Shown: piece after piece, positions 39,493 through 50,484 of the stretch
Numbering within the stretch: the stretch's first letter is position 1
Layout of the letters: the number at the start of each line of letters is the position of its first letter
NCBI GenBank assembly: GCA_036345935.2
Contig: JADWOT020000007.1
Coordinates: 1,380,517-1,444,516, forward strand
DNA length: 64,000 nt
Direction of reading: 5' to 3'
From: Taenia hydatigena
Taxonomy: Eukaryota > Platyhelminthes > Cestoda > Cyclophyllidea > Taeniidae
Position numbers and translations under genes: made by a program
Notes under the pieces: model-generated
What the model was told of the DNA's origin: nothing
Database searches by the model: none
What the model saw: the letters and a program-made list of their open reading frames with translations, nothing else

Positions 39493-39610
39493 GATTCCGG
39501 AGGAGAAGATCTTACACTACACCCCAGGTGGAACACCGTTATTAGGTGACCCTGACAATTCTTACTTCGTTCGCCTAAATCTAACCGATGCTGTAGTCTT
39601 GGTTGAGTAA
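39493..39610 (+). CDS. Possible FN3-like exon, partial
   Basis: After an ATTACTAG acceptor the frame encodes 38 residues and a stop. It contains IPEEKILHYTPGGTPL and DNSYFVRLNLTDAVVLVE. These fit the middle and E/F strands of an FN3 domain: V/L-H-Y-T-P-G-G, then N-S-Y-F-V-x-L-x-L-T-D-A. It lacks the A/B strands and the closing G strand. There is no GT donor at the end. It may be an exon fragment of the same gene as the FN3 exon at 33.8 kb or a decayed copy. Confidence 0.3.
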
Positions 39611-42285
39611 ACGAGGCAATTTGGTCTCTGTTTGGTAAGTTAACAATCAATATTTAAATACTCCAGCGGTTATTTCAGAACTCTTGTTTTAGCTAGAGAA
39701 ATAGGTTTTTGATGTAGAGGAATTTAGTCTACGTCTGAATTACTTCGTTCGACCCTGGATACTCACTAATTGCAGGCCTGTGTTCATAGATTGGTAATAG
39801 ATTCTCATGAACTCGAGACACAAGTCGGTTGATTGACAGTGGATGTACATGACTGCTATCAGGCAAAAATTTGCATTCAAACGGTCACCTACCCTATTAT
39901 TCTTTCATCCACGTCTGCACGCACGCATGTGCATTAGTCCTCACGTACTCGCACGAGGTCGGCACAGAGATAGCTGATAGTGTCTTTCTTCAGCCAATCA
40001 TAAGCCGACGACCTTGACCGCATTTGCGTCATTGAATACTGATGGCCTAGATGTTTGGATTTGCCTCTTAAAAGTCACTGCTGCGTAAGGTCTCCGCAAG
40101 GTTTGCTTTACACTGAATCACCTTTTATAATGATATTTCGAGTTCCACTTATTCAAAGTGCATCATTTCCTTCAAATGCCTCCTTGCCAGCATTTAAGTT
40201 CGTTTGTCAACTTAAATGAAACTATGGCAAGCGTTCAAATCTTCAAACTTACTTAGGTGGAAAATACTTGGGAATTGGAGTTGAATGCTCGAAGGATTCA
40301 TGTGGCTCTACTTCAGCATTGTCAGGGTCTTCATTCCCCTTTAAATTTATGAAAGCTAACTTTTCATAGGCAGTTGGTGTCAAAATAGAATAGCTTTAAA
40401 CGAAGGCACCTTAATTAAAAGAGGCTGGTCATGGTAAGACGTAACACTTGCTTACGACAAAATTTGCATCCACAACAGTAAGCTAAGGGCAGAAGTGGAA
40501 CAAAGAAGAGGCACATACAGGCTCGTACGGGTGAGGATAAAAGGAAATGTGCGAAATTCGAAGCAACACATAAGGAACAATGTGTAGCAATTCGTTTTTG
40601 AATATTTATGCGCCTTACAGGTGTATGTGCGAAATCCAGTCGTAGGCCATACCTTCCATACCACATGCAAATCAGTATTGTGCGCCTGTGGAGATGAACC
40701 CACGCTTGTGAAGGGTTGCCAGCTCAGCAGTTTTGTTAATACAAGGGTTATAGCTTACAATGAATGAAACGAATGCTCGTGGATACTACATTAGATCAGC
40801 GTACGATCTTAGCATAAATAATGACAGTTGTGTAATTAACCACTCCACTGCGCCATTGTACTTGCCCAACCCTGTGCAAAACAAGCTTCATAGTCGAGTG
40901 GCACCGTTACTCGACGTCATTTTACAAGGAAAATGAATCTAGTAGGCATTGGATTGACTCTCCCGTGTCATGGCACTTGCAAGCGATTATGGTCATACCC
41001 TTTGTTTAGTCGTGCGAAGATCAAGTAAAAATTGATCAATCTGCTGACTCACATTAGGTCGCATTTGTTTAAATTAGGAGCTTCCTAATTTTGTGGTGCC
41101 TAAATGCCAAAACGGGCGTTATGTTTACGGTCCGTGGTAAAGACACAGTCATCGTACGATCAGCACGCGCACGTCCGCATGAGGGATAATTAACATAAAC
41201 CAATCCTTCCTTATTGCTCACTTACATAAAGTAGTCCGCCTGATGCGCCAATGCATTTTTTAATCATGCAGTGCTAAAATATATGAACAATGTTAGCTGG
41301 CTGCAACTGCTAATCTACCTCTCGCTCCTACTTCCATGTGCAATCTAGTGTCTCGTTAACGAGTGGGCAGAACGATTATGAAAGCAAATGTTTCTTTTCC
41401 AGATTACCTACGCTTTTATCAGAGCCATTCACTTGTCTTGAATATTTGGGCTATAATTCCTATTTTATCATTGTCTTCGGTCGCTGACAATGCAAATAGG
41501 ACCTGAAGTACGCAAACTTCACCGTTGTGAAAAAGACAGCGTAGGCTCAACCATGTGCTTTGCATTAACTCTAATGTATTTCTATGTTTTACGCAGCAGG
41601 TTTTGCAATATATTTACTGCAGCTTTTGCTTACCGGTGATTCATAAGAAGAAATGACTGTTGAGTTAAAATATTACTTGCAATTAACTTTTGCTCAGAAT
41701 TCAATGTAAATTACAGCGTCAGATCTGGTTGCTATTTTTAGCATTTGTGGATTAATTTAGAACTTTTAGCCAAAAAATTATAAAAAGTAAGACATTTTTA
41801 ACCCAAAATAGGTGGAATCATTTAAACTTCTTCAGTCCTGTGACAAGCGAATTCGCTCAATGTATATTTGCTGCTCAAGGACTGTTTATTCATTGTTGGC
41901 AATGTAGTTTTGTTGCCTAATTATATGCCTAACCAGTAAGTGCAAGAACTCATTATTATAATGCATACGCACTCAAGCAGCAATATGAAATTCTACTAAA
42001 AGCATTCCGAGCAATGTAGTCATTGGATATTTATAAATTTGCATAACCTTTGAGCTGGAATGTATGACGCCACTTTTGTTTCACTAACTATTCTCAAATA
42101 ATTAGCGGAGCTTAAAAGTCAACACAGCCGGTGGCAGCAAAGAGGCCTGAGTACATGAAAGTTCTTCATATAGTTAACTAATGATGAAATCCAAGCAGTC
42201 GCTACAAAGTCACTTCAGAGAGCCTACTATATTCAACGCGACTTGACTGACATTAACGCTCACTCTCCTGTACTTCAGCTTCGTA
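39611..42285. other. No supported gene
   Basis: No exon, RNA gene or clear repeat seen. Confidence 0.5.
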
Positions 42286-42463
42286 ACGCATTAGCAGTGT
42301 TCCGAGGCTCCCTCGAGGGCAAAAGAAGGCAGAATACTAGAGTGGAACATATATATATATATATTCAACAGGAAGAGGGAGCTAAGCTGCTGGCATGGCC
42401 CAGAGGCCAGCTCACGCAGCTAGGGCAATATGGCCACCCATGTGACCCTGACCGAAACCGGTA
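42286..42463 (+). repeat. Dispersed repeat family B, copy 3
   Basis: Contains CGAGGCTCCCTCGAGGGCAA, AAGAAGGCAGAATACTAGAG, and after an interruption GGGCAATATGGCCACC and GACCCTGACCGAAACCGG. Relative to copy 1 about 75 extra bases are present, including an (AT)8 run at 42349-42364 and a GC-rich piece. It is an insertion here or a deletion in copy 1. Confidence 0.7.
42349..42364. repeat. (AT)8 microsatellite
   Basis: Eight AT units inside family B copy 3. Confidence 0.9.
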
Positions 42464-43238
42464 GTTTAAACAAACACAGAAGTACAGCATTTGATAATAG
42501 TAAAATCATTGACAAGATCATTGTTGAGATTTTGCTTTGATTTTCAACAAACCAAATTTTGACAAAATCAATGATCTCTTCGGTGATTATTTAGGCGAAT
42601 CGCGCTGACTAGCAAAGCGTGGGATTGTACAACCTCACGATCACAAAGGCACATCTGCTTGAGTTCAATGCCTATCGCTTTCTGGTGAGGCCATTGTCTT
42701 GCTAACCTCCGACCATGCTAGTGTTATTCCTATAGCAGCAATAAATTTTATTACACACAACTACTTTTAGAGCTTTTCCAGATTTCTTTGTATAACATAT
42801 CGCGTCCATGCGCTGACTCCTATATCATGTGCACTCCTTCGAACATCCAAAACATCCGGCTCCGAATATTTGCGGTTTCCTCTGCAAGGTTTCTCTTGTT
42901 GATTATCGGCTAAAGGAAATGGTATCCCCAGAGAAGTTGGGATCAACATGACATTTAAACAACGGAATATGCAGTGTAACTAAAATATGCTCACTTGCGG
43001 CTCCCATGACTAAAGTTGGGCATTATTTATGCTAAGCAGAATGCATTTAGCATCGACAGGTGTTTGGTTTACATTTCGTAATCTAAACACACGCTTACCA
43101 TGCGATCGTCTTAGATGCGACTGCGCAAGATATATGTAGCGAAATAAAATCAATTGTGTTGACAATTACGCAAAAAATAGTAACCTGTTAGGTGCGCTGT
43201 CGCAGCATCACAGCCACACGGTGCTGATTCACATGGGG

Positions 43239-43246
43239 TATAAAAG
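43239..43246 (+). promoter_or_regulatory. TATA box of arginase gene
   Basis: TATAAAAG, 49 bases before the arginase start codon. This would place the transcription start near 43270 and leave a very short 5' leader. It supports the arginase gene having its own promoter rather than depending on a surrounding gene. Confidence 0.65.
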
Positions 43247-43287
43247 GCAGTCGCAACTAATACCAAGTGTATTAGAGCTTTCGTGTC

Positions 43288-45058
43288 ATGGGCAACGGCT
43301 CTGCAAATCACGTCTCCTCTCTGGGTATTGTGGCAGCAGCAGTCGATAAGGGTCAACCAAAGGATGGAGTTCAGAAAGCACCGAAAGAGATTCGAGATCA
43401 TGGTCTTGAGGGGCTTTTTAAAAATTTGAGTAAGCTGTCAGCTAGTCTGACCTTAATTTTCCTTCGTTTTTCTCTCTAGTTTATGGTGGGACGCCTGCAA
43501 CACCATCAATGCCCCACCTCATTAATTTGACTTATCTGAATTCTCGGCGTCTATGTGCTGCTAACATTTCACTGCCTAATTCTAGATGCCAAAGTAAATG
43601 ACTATGGAGAAGTTACTCAGTCAAATGATCGCGAAGCGGATATTATTTTGAATTGCGAAAACCAGCGAGCATTGGTGAAAACCACCTTGGAGCTGACGGA
43701 GCGCGTCGCAAAAAGTGTGAGTGAGAACGACATGACGCTTATACTGGGCGGCGACCACAGCATTGGAATTGGGTCAATCGCGGGTCACTTCAGGGTTTTC
43801 CCCAACTCTTTTGTTGTCTGGGTTGACGCACACGCTGACATCAACACTCCCGGGAGCTCTGTTTCTCGGCACACTCACGGTATGCCTCTCTCCTTTCTTC
43901 TCAACGAACCAGCAAACTCATTCCGCGAACTCAAGGCTTCGAAAACATCAAACCAGTGTAGGTTTCACATCCTTACATAAAGTACCGTTGCTGGCCTTAT
44001 TGACGTTCATTGACCCATTCATCTTGTAGTATTGAAGCCAACCAACTCCTCTACATCGGACTTCGAGATGTTGATACACCAGAGCTGTAAGTTTGGCCTT
44101 TAAGTCCAGTGATATGTAAAAATGTGCCCTCATAAATTGCTGACTGTTTTAGGAAGTTCATAAAGGATCTTAATATTCTGTATTTTACTATGGACGATGT
44201 GCGAACGATTGGTATTGAGAGTGTCATGGAGACAGCCCTCAAGACCATAATGCGATTTTGGTGAGTAATTGTTGAAATTCCCCCCCCTTTTGAGAGGATG
44301 AATAACCGACACACTTATCTGTGAATTATAATTGTTTGGCAGTCCTAATTGTCAAATACACCTGAGCTTCGACATTGACGCGTTGGACCCCAAATATGCT
44401 CCCAGCACAGGGACTCCCGTCCCAGGGGGCCTCTCATTGGACGAGGGCAAGTACATTTGCAAGACCCTTGGCCAGACAGGTAGGCTAACAGTATCGACAT
44501 TTATAGTCATGCCCCAACTGCATCGACAGTGACGATTGTTGCTTGACTAGAGGAAAAATATCTGAGCAGCTGCTTGTGATAATCCTGAAAAAGAAACACC
44601 CACATGCTAAAGCGAAAGCACAAATTTAGGGTTTCTTGTCGACTTCCCTTTTGGGGACATCAACCCAGCATTATTAGCTTAGTGCTTTAAGACTGTGTTA
44701 AAATGTTGTGTTGGCCTATCACACGAACAGCTGTGGCTTTCAATTAGTGGCGTAAATGAATGGCGCAGATAATTCGAGACAGTGTTACGATGTGCTGGAT
44801 CTGTAGCAACGATGGAGTTCTTTGTGACAGTTTTAATTATGTGCACGTGAGAATGGAGGCTGCAATGAGCCTTATAGTTTCTTTGTACACTTTCTCTGAA
44901 ACAAAGTGGTAATAAAATCAATTTCACTTTGCTGTCTAGGTCTGCTCAAATCGATGGTGGTAGCCGAGGTCAATACAATGCTTGGTTCACCTGAAGATGC
45001 AGTGACAACGCTAAACTCTGCTCTTGAGATCATCAAAAGTGCTCTGCTTCTGGACTAG
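43288..45058 (+). CDS. Arginase (six exons)
   Basis: Arginase hydrolyses L-arginine to L-ornithine and urea, using two manganese ions. Exons 43288-43429, 43586-43961, 44030-44086, 44153-44260, 44343-44479 and 44940-45058 give 312 residues, close to the 322 of human arginase 1, and all exon phases agree. The metal ligands are present: GGDHS (His105), DAHAD (Asp128, His130, Asp132) and SFDIDALDP (Asp238, Asp240). His145 matches the catalytic His141 of the human enzyme, and Glu283 in AEVN matches its Glu277. The N terminus follows the family ([16 protein letters not shown]). The second donor could be at 43956 instead of 43962; the later one aligns better with other arginases. The first residues MGNGSAN have no mitochondrial targeting character, so a cytosolic enzyme is likely. 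The last strand signature reads VVAEVNT where LDIMEVNP is usual. All key residues are kept, so it is probably active. Confidence 0.95.
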
Positions 45059-48000
45059 AGACGTATAAAATGTTAGCGAATTCGTGCACAATACATACTG
45101 AAATTTGCCACTCAATGTAATCTCTATTTCGTCCGAATACATGCTTGGATTCGGGATTTGCTATTTTTAAAAAAGGTGTTGGAATTGGGCTACATGACGC
45201 TTACCATGGGCTACTTAAGACTAGACTAATGCACTGTGGCTACAGCGCAACAAAACTCATTCGATTTGGGTCTGGCTGCAAGCGCTTGATCAGTCATACC
45301 TTTATATTCAAGACGCAACTTGCGCAGAGATTATTCGGAATTTTATTAAGCCTTGTCGACTTTTAAATATGTGATCTCTTTGATTTGACTAACTGAATCG
45401 ACGTAATTGTGGATGAGCATTTACGCTCAACATTTAAGGTGATAAACTACCAAATCCTGCTACTGTTCACCCAAGATCTTTACTACGAAGAGAATAGGCA
45501 TATGAGCAGTGTAATTCCGAATCTCGGTCCTCGTGCAAAGGTACTTATTCAACTTGCCCTAATAGTGATACCAGCGTTTGATGGGAAATTTGTTTTTTAT
45601 GAGGCGACAGGTGATAAGACTTTGTTCGTGTCTTAAATTTCATCCAACATGTACCTATTGTGTCAAAATTTGCCTTACTACAAATCAGCGCACAATCACA
45701 GCAATGGTCTGATTAAGGGTCTTGCCTCTTTTAAACGTGTCATAAAGCTGAAGAAAAGGAAAACAAGTACCATCGTTAGGCATGCAGTGTGTGGCATAGC
45801 AAACTCCATGGATTAACCTCTCAGCTAACAAACGAGTTTTATGTCCCTTCAAATATGTAGGGAAATCTCTATGAACTTTTTACTATACATCATTAGACAC
45901 GGATCCTTATGGCATGAACAAGTCACAGCTCAGGGTACTTTGCTGTTGGCGATTTTGTTGACTTATAAATGTTGCTCATTGCTTGGGTGCGGTTAGCATA
46001 TATGGAGCGACATAATGTACTCCGGTTCAGTTTTTCGGAAAATAAGTAAATGCTCATCAATTTTAGAGCAGTTCGCAGTGCGCTTAGAAGTCTGCTGGTG
46101 ACATTCCGTAATACTAGCCGAGCGCGCTTTCATTATTACCACGGTGTCTTGCGGACACCAGTAATGCGTATAAATGCCTCCAATAGAATTATAGGTGATT
46201 TGCAAAGGAAACATTCGATCTTATAATAAATGTGCCTACTGACTACATAAAAGGAGGGAACACGAGGTGTGATCATCCGCTGACGTACCAGATGGGCTAC
46301 AAATTTAAGAGCATGAGTGGAAGTGCGTTTCCACCACGGAATGCGAACCTGACTCCTGTTTTTGCAATGTAGTGCCAAATAAATAACAAGCTCCAAAGTA
46401 TGACAAAAAGTGATTTTTTGTGTGCAAGCAAAGTGGGACCAACGTGTACTTGATCTGTCATGTAGAGGACTAGTCATTTTAATACTTACTGGCTTCTGAA
46501 ATGAAGTCGTTTTTGCCAGGTCTACACAGGGGATCACTTGAACAAACCAAAACTCTTGAAACAACATGAACATCAAAGTGCAGATTTGTCAGGCACGAGA
46601 ACGCATTCTCACAGCCACGCGCTACTGAATCTCATCCACTACGGAAGTGCAGTTGTGGAACCGGATAGTCCTCGTCCTAACAAAGTGAAACGTGGGCGTA
46701 ATTCAATGGTGGCAATCGCAAAAATGCTATTTCAATTTTTTCAAGGACTTGTTACCACGCAAATGCGATTTTTTTATAACTGTCATCACACAAATACATT
46801 TTCTGTATACTGTTAAAATTCAATCTGCAAATATTGAGAAATTTATTGGTGAGTAAATAATAATACACACAAAAATATATTAAATCTAGCCAGAGGTCTG
46901 TTCTCATTTGACTTTTTGGCTAACAGAGAAGTAAAGCAGTGCATTGAATTTATTATTTATTTCTTAAGAAATATGAGCACCTTTAATTTTCGCGCACTAT
47001 CTTGATTGCAGTGCGAGGTTTATTGGATCTGCCTAGGTTTTGTTTGCCTTAATTTCTACTTTTGAGTAGGTTAATTGAATAACTGAAAAGTGGAAAAAAA
47101 TGTATCCTTTTAGTCATCTGTCTGCCTGCCAGTGTTTATAGTATGTCTCTATGGTAGAAATCAGCGCATAGACTCGCATGGTTCCACCACCTCCACTGGC
47201 ATAGCCGCTATTCGCTAACTATGTTGCCCATGCTAAATTTGCAGTGCCAACCATTAGGTTTGAATTTTTCAAGTTAAAAATCGCAGTTTGAGGATGCGGC
47301 ATGACACCCTGAATCAGGATATTTAATCGGGTTTCTTTTAACTTTTAGCAGAAAAGCTGTCCTTCTACTGTGTTATGCGGTCATGAAGAAAATGAAATGA
47401 GTGCGTTTTGTAGACTTTGGCATTAATGGTACGATTGAATTTGATAAACTTTACCCAGCATCACTCCAATTTAATTCACAGAGTTTAAAATGGATGCTTT
47501 TGCCATGCAATGTAAGCAAATAAAGACGATGGATGCCTTAACTAACGCGCCTCATTAAAAACATTAGGGTGTACAACACCAATAGGCTTAAAATTATTTG
47601 CTTCATAACAGTGCACTCCGTTAACTGAAAGCAAAAGAGGTATCTACTATGCTTATCTACGCAAAATCTTCATCCGCATTGCAAACAACAAAAACCTATC
47701 ACCAGTATAATCTTCTCCGTGAGTCCCAATATTTGGTTCCGCTAAATGAGTCTAAAAACTGTGCGCGTTTTCAGCCATTCAGGTATTTGTCTTTGATTTG
47801 TTCTCCAAAAAATTTAATTCTCGTTCTCTTGGACACATGCAACAAGTAATTGACATTAACTAACAGGTGTAAACATTGAAATTACTTTTATCTTCTGAAG
47901 AGCGATTCCAGCAGTTAGCAGTTCCTTTGAAAAAGGTACAACGCATTTTCAACCATGCTTTATTTGAACGCCAACGCTTATAACAGGAACTGATACGCTA

Positions 48001-48103
48001 AAGCTAAGTTTCTCATTGAGATATTCCTTCACAATTCATTCGCTAGCGAGCCCAGATTGACAATAGTATGAATCCCTAACGAAGTATAATCGATTCGCAG
48101 TGG
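45059..48103. other. No supported gene
   Basis: The minus-strand frame 46136-46576 is the longest in the window at 146 codons, but its sequence is Cys- and Trp-sprinkled without pattern and has no family match. Frames at 45145-45366 and 45409-45636 lie just past arginase and are not continuous with it. Confidence 0.4.
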
Positions 48104-48364
48104 ATGATAGCAATGCACTATGATCAGCTACAATGTGAATTGAAGCAGCTTATGAGGAAATTAAAATCAACTGACTGCTGCAAAATGTACACAGCATGTG
48201 ATAGATGGGATCCTACCACCAGCCCTTCTGTGAGCCCCAGTCGTAACGGAAGTTGCAAACAGGAGGCAATGGAATTAAATCCTCATTTGTTTTGCGCAGA
48301 AATGTGCCGAGTTTGCAATTTCCATGCACTTGCACGAAGGCCGTGCAACCACATCAGCCTATAA
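48104..48364 (+). CDS. Possible phosphatase juxtamembrane exon
   Basis: An 86-codon frame beginning MHYDQLQCELKQLMRKLKST after two residues. The amphipathic helix resembles the wedge helix that precedes the first catalytic domain of receptor tyrosine phosphatases. The rest contains several Cys and His residues (CAEMCRVCNFHALARRPCNH) that do not fit that family. No strong splice signals were identified. Placement here rests mainly on its position upstream of better phosphatase-like segments. Confidence 0.2.
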   Translation: MIAMHYDQLQCELKQLMRKLKSTDCCKMYTACDRWDPTTSPSVSPSRNGSCKQEAMELNPHLFCAEMCRVCNFHALARRPCNHISL

Positions 48365-48399
48365 GATGCCTTTTTATAACCCACGAATCCGCTTGTAGT

Positions 48400-49060
48400 G
48401 GGGTTAAATGATCCGAATAGATTTACTTCCAGTGGGAGTATCCCTTTCGCGCTGCTACCAATGCAGCCATATGAGCAGAATCAACGCACCTACAGCAAAA
48501 ATTCGTCTCTCACTCAATTGTCACTTTAGCCACACCCTCAGCAAAATTTATGTTACCGCCTCACTAAATCGACAACCGGATGGTCAAATTTCTCCTCCCG
48601 CTCAACTACCACTGCAGACGCGCAATAAGCGTTGACTTGTCTCTAGCGAAATATCTCCTCTCCCTCTACTGCTGAAGTCACGGTCCCCAGTTTCACTCCC
48701 AGAACAGTCACACGTTAAAATTAAGTTTAAACCTTATGGGAGCTTGCCTCTTACCCATCACAGGCGCAGCCACAGGATTGATTTTCAATCAACTTTTGTC
48801 CAAATTTAATGCTCCATTTCACTGCAACTGCGTCACTTTATCAAAATCGAATTGCATTCCTCTAACACTGCTGCTGCAGTCTCATTCTCAAATTCTATTC
48901 TTTTTATGCAAAGCTCCATCCGCTTCCATCTACCAACGCAGTCATTTGATAAACACCGGTTCACCTTCACTAGGATTTTTGCCCTTAATCCTCTACCATT
49001 AGCGTTGTACGACAAAAGGAATTTGGCGTTATCAAATCTTCTCCGGTCCGCCTGATTAAA
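48400..49060. other. Pyrimidine-rich block on plus strand
   Basis: About 650 bases with a marked excess of C and T on the plus strand and echoes of AAATATCTCCTC and TTGTCACTTTAG motifs, which recur in the foldback element that follows. It may be the body of an old mobile element to which the foldback belongs. Confidence 0.3.
48408..48635 (+). CDS. Possible phosphatase N-terminal segment
   Basis: A 75-codon frame containing KIRLSLNCHFSHTLSKIYVT and ASLNRQPDGQISPPAQLPLQT-like text. This is loosely similar to the stretch RVxLS...DYINAS...QGPLPxT at the start of a tyrosine phosphatase domain. The match is approximate and the region is C/T-rich, which favours chance likeness. Confidence 0.15.
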   Translation: MIRIDLLPVGVSLSRCYQCSHMSRINAPTAKIRLSLNCHFSHTLSKIYVTASLNRQPDGQISPPAQLPLQTRNKR

Positions 49061-49122
49061 AGGCAATATAGTGATCGAAATCGACTACTCTAAAGGAAAA
49101 TATCTCCTGTAAATCCATTCCA

Positions 49123-49268
49123 ACTTTAGTGCCAAAATCGATATCAATTCACTAACGGCAAAATATCTCTTCACAATGAAACGATCCGGACCACTCTTCA
49201 CTTGCTTTAATGCATTGCGAAGAGATATTTTGCCGTTAGTGAATTGATGTTGATTTTGGTACTAAAGT
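49123..49268. repeat. Foldback (inverted repeat) element
   Basis: Two arms of about 56 bases, 49123-49179 and 49214-49268, are near-perfect reverse complements. They share the core CAATTCACTAACGGCAAAAT followed by ATCTCTTC and are separated by roughly 34 bases. Transcribed, they would form a long stable hairpin. A third, partial echo of the arm core (AAAATATCTCCTG) lies just upstream near 49095. Confidence 0.85.
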
Positions 49269-50414
49269 GGCAGACACAATATTGCGATGACAATTCAGCA
49301 AAGAATACAGCGGCGAACAAAATATCATTAAATAAAAACCCGAAATTATAGAATGCGCATACTAGACAGCCTAACATGTACAAATCTGGGCTCGAGATCA
49401 ACCATAATTATAGTTAGGAAACCCACGCATCTAAAGCCGAAATTATACCGCAGAACCGCTAGACCCTGCAGTTGCCTTAAGTTAATTAATAGCCACAATT
49501 CTAGGCGTGCGTGCTTGGCCTATCATTGAGCACAAGTAAAGTTTTGGTAGAATAACTGATGAGTTCTCGGGTTCCTTACTGCAAAGATTGTAAGTTCACG
49601 TCCTATCAAATGCAACTGGCTCCTGGCCTCTTCCGACACAGCCATCCAGGATGAGCAGGAGGGAGTGGTGTCGACTTGTAAATTAACCTTCAGATTCGTG
49701 CTGCGATTCGCGCCGCTGTAAGACGAATGTGTCAGACGTTTGTAGCAATACAATTTGATGAGAGCTCAAGCCGGTGCAGGATTTGGTAAATTGCGTCTAG
49801 CCTACAAGTGCAGGGAACCAAAACAAGATGTGCTCGAAAATGTTGCAATCCCTTAGACTTGCTGCATTTATAAAATTTTAGAATCAGATTATTTACAAAA
49901 ACCATGCTATAAATGAGCACGAAGTGTAGGCGCTGTCAAGGAATGTTAAGCAAACAAAGGAACTGGGGCGATGTAAAGGACACGCAGAACGCCAAATATG
50001 TAGTGTTGCGAGAAGTTAAATAAAACGCGAAATTGCAACTTTTGCTAAAAATAGTAGAACAGTGAAAAGTGATGTAAAATGAGTCGGAAATTGTTAAGTA
50101 GCACTGCCTGGATGGTAGAAATCATGAGGTAATAGAAAAAAGAATCTGAAAAAGACGAGCACATGCGATAGTGTGCATTCCTAGTAAATGGATCAAACAA
50201 AATACCAATAAGGGCCGCGGCATCTGCTTTCCAAGTGAAAGTAGGTGGGTTCGGTTTTCACCGTGGGTGTTTCATTTGTGCCTGCACCAATGTACCGGTT
50301 CTCTTGCCAGTAGCGTAAGTGAATGTCGACAAATGTGTGTGTGTGTGCACGGATGCAGCTATTCAATCGCCGTTGGTCACTAGGAATTTAATGGTAAATT
50401 GCGGTGAGTAGCGC
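49269..50414. other. No supported gene
   Basis: No exon seen. A (TG)7 run lies at 50334-50347, and a GTAAGT donor-like site near 50315 has no open exon before it that I can support. Confidence 0.5.
50334..50347. repeat. (TG)7 microsatellite
   Basis: Seven TG units. Confidence 0.9.
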
Positions 50415-50484
50415 TGCTCAGATCAGGGCTCGAATTCGCGACCCTCAGAGACTGACGTGCTAATCTACTGCGTACACTAAACGG
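50415..50484 (-). pseudogene. Decayed tRNA-Met-derived element (SINE-like)
   Basis: On the minus strand the order is GTTTAGTGTACGCAGTAGAT, TAGCACGTCAGTCTC, TGAGGGTCGCGAATTCGAGCCC and then TGAGCA. This follows an elongator tRNA-Met from D arm to T arm (GTTAGCGCAGTAGG, AGCGCGTCAGTCTC, GAAGGTCGTGAGTTCGAGCC). The anticodon loop (CATAATC region) is deleted and the acceptor stem no longer pairs, so it cannot be a working tRNA. The kept A-box and B-box-like blocks suit a short interspersed element or a tRNA pseudogene. Confidence 0.55.

Noticed and set aside
46136..46576. 146-codon minus-strand frame, longest in the window
   Set aside because: No domain, no splice context, and its composition is like other chance frames.
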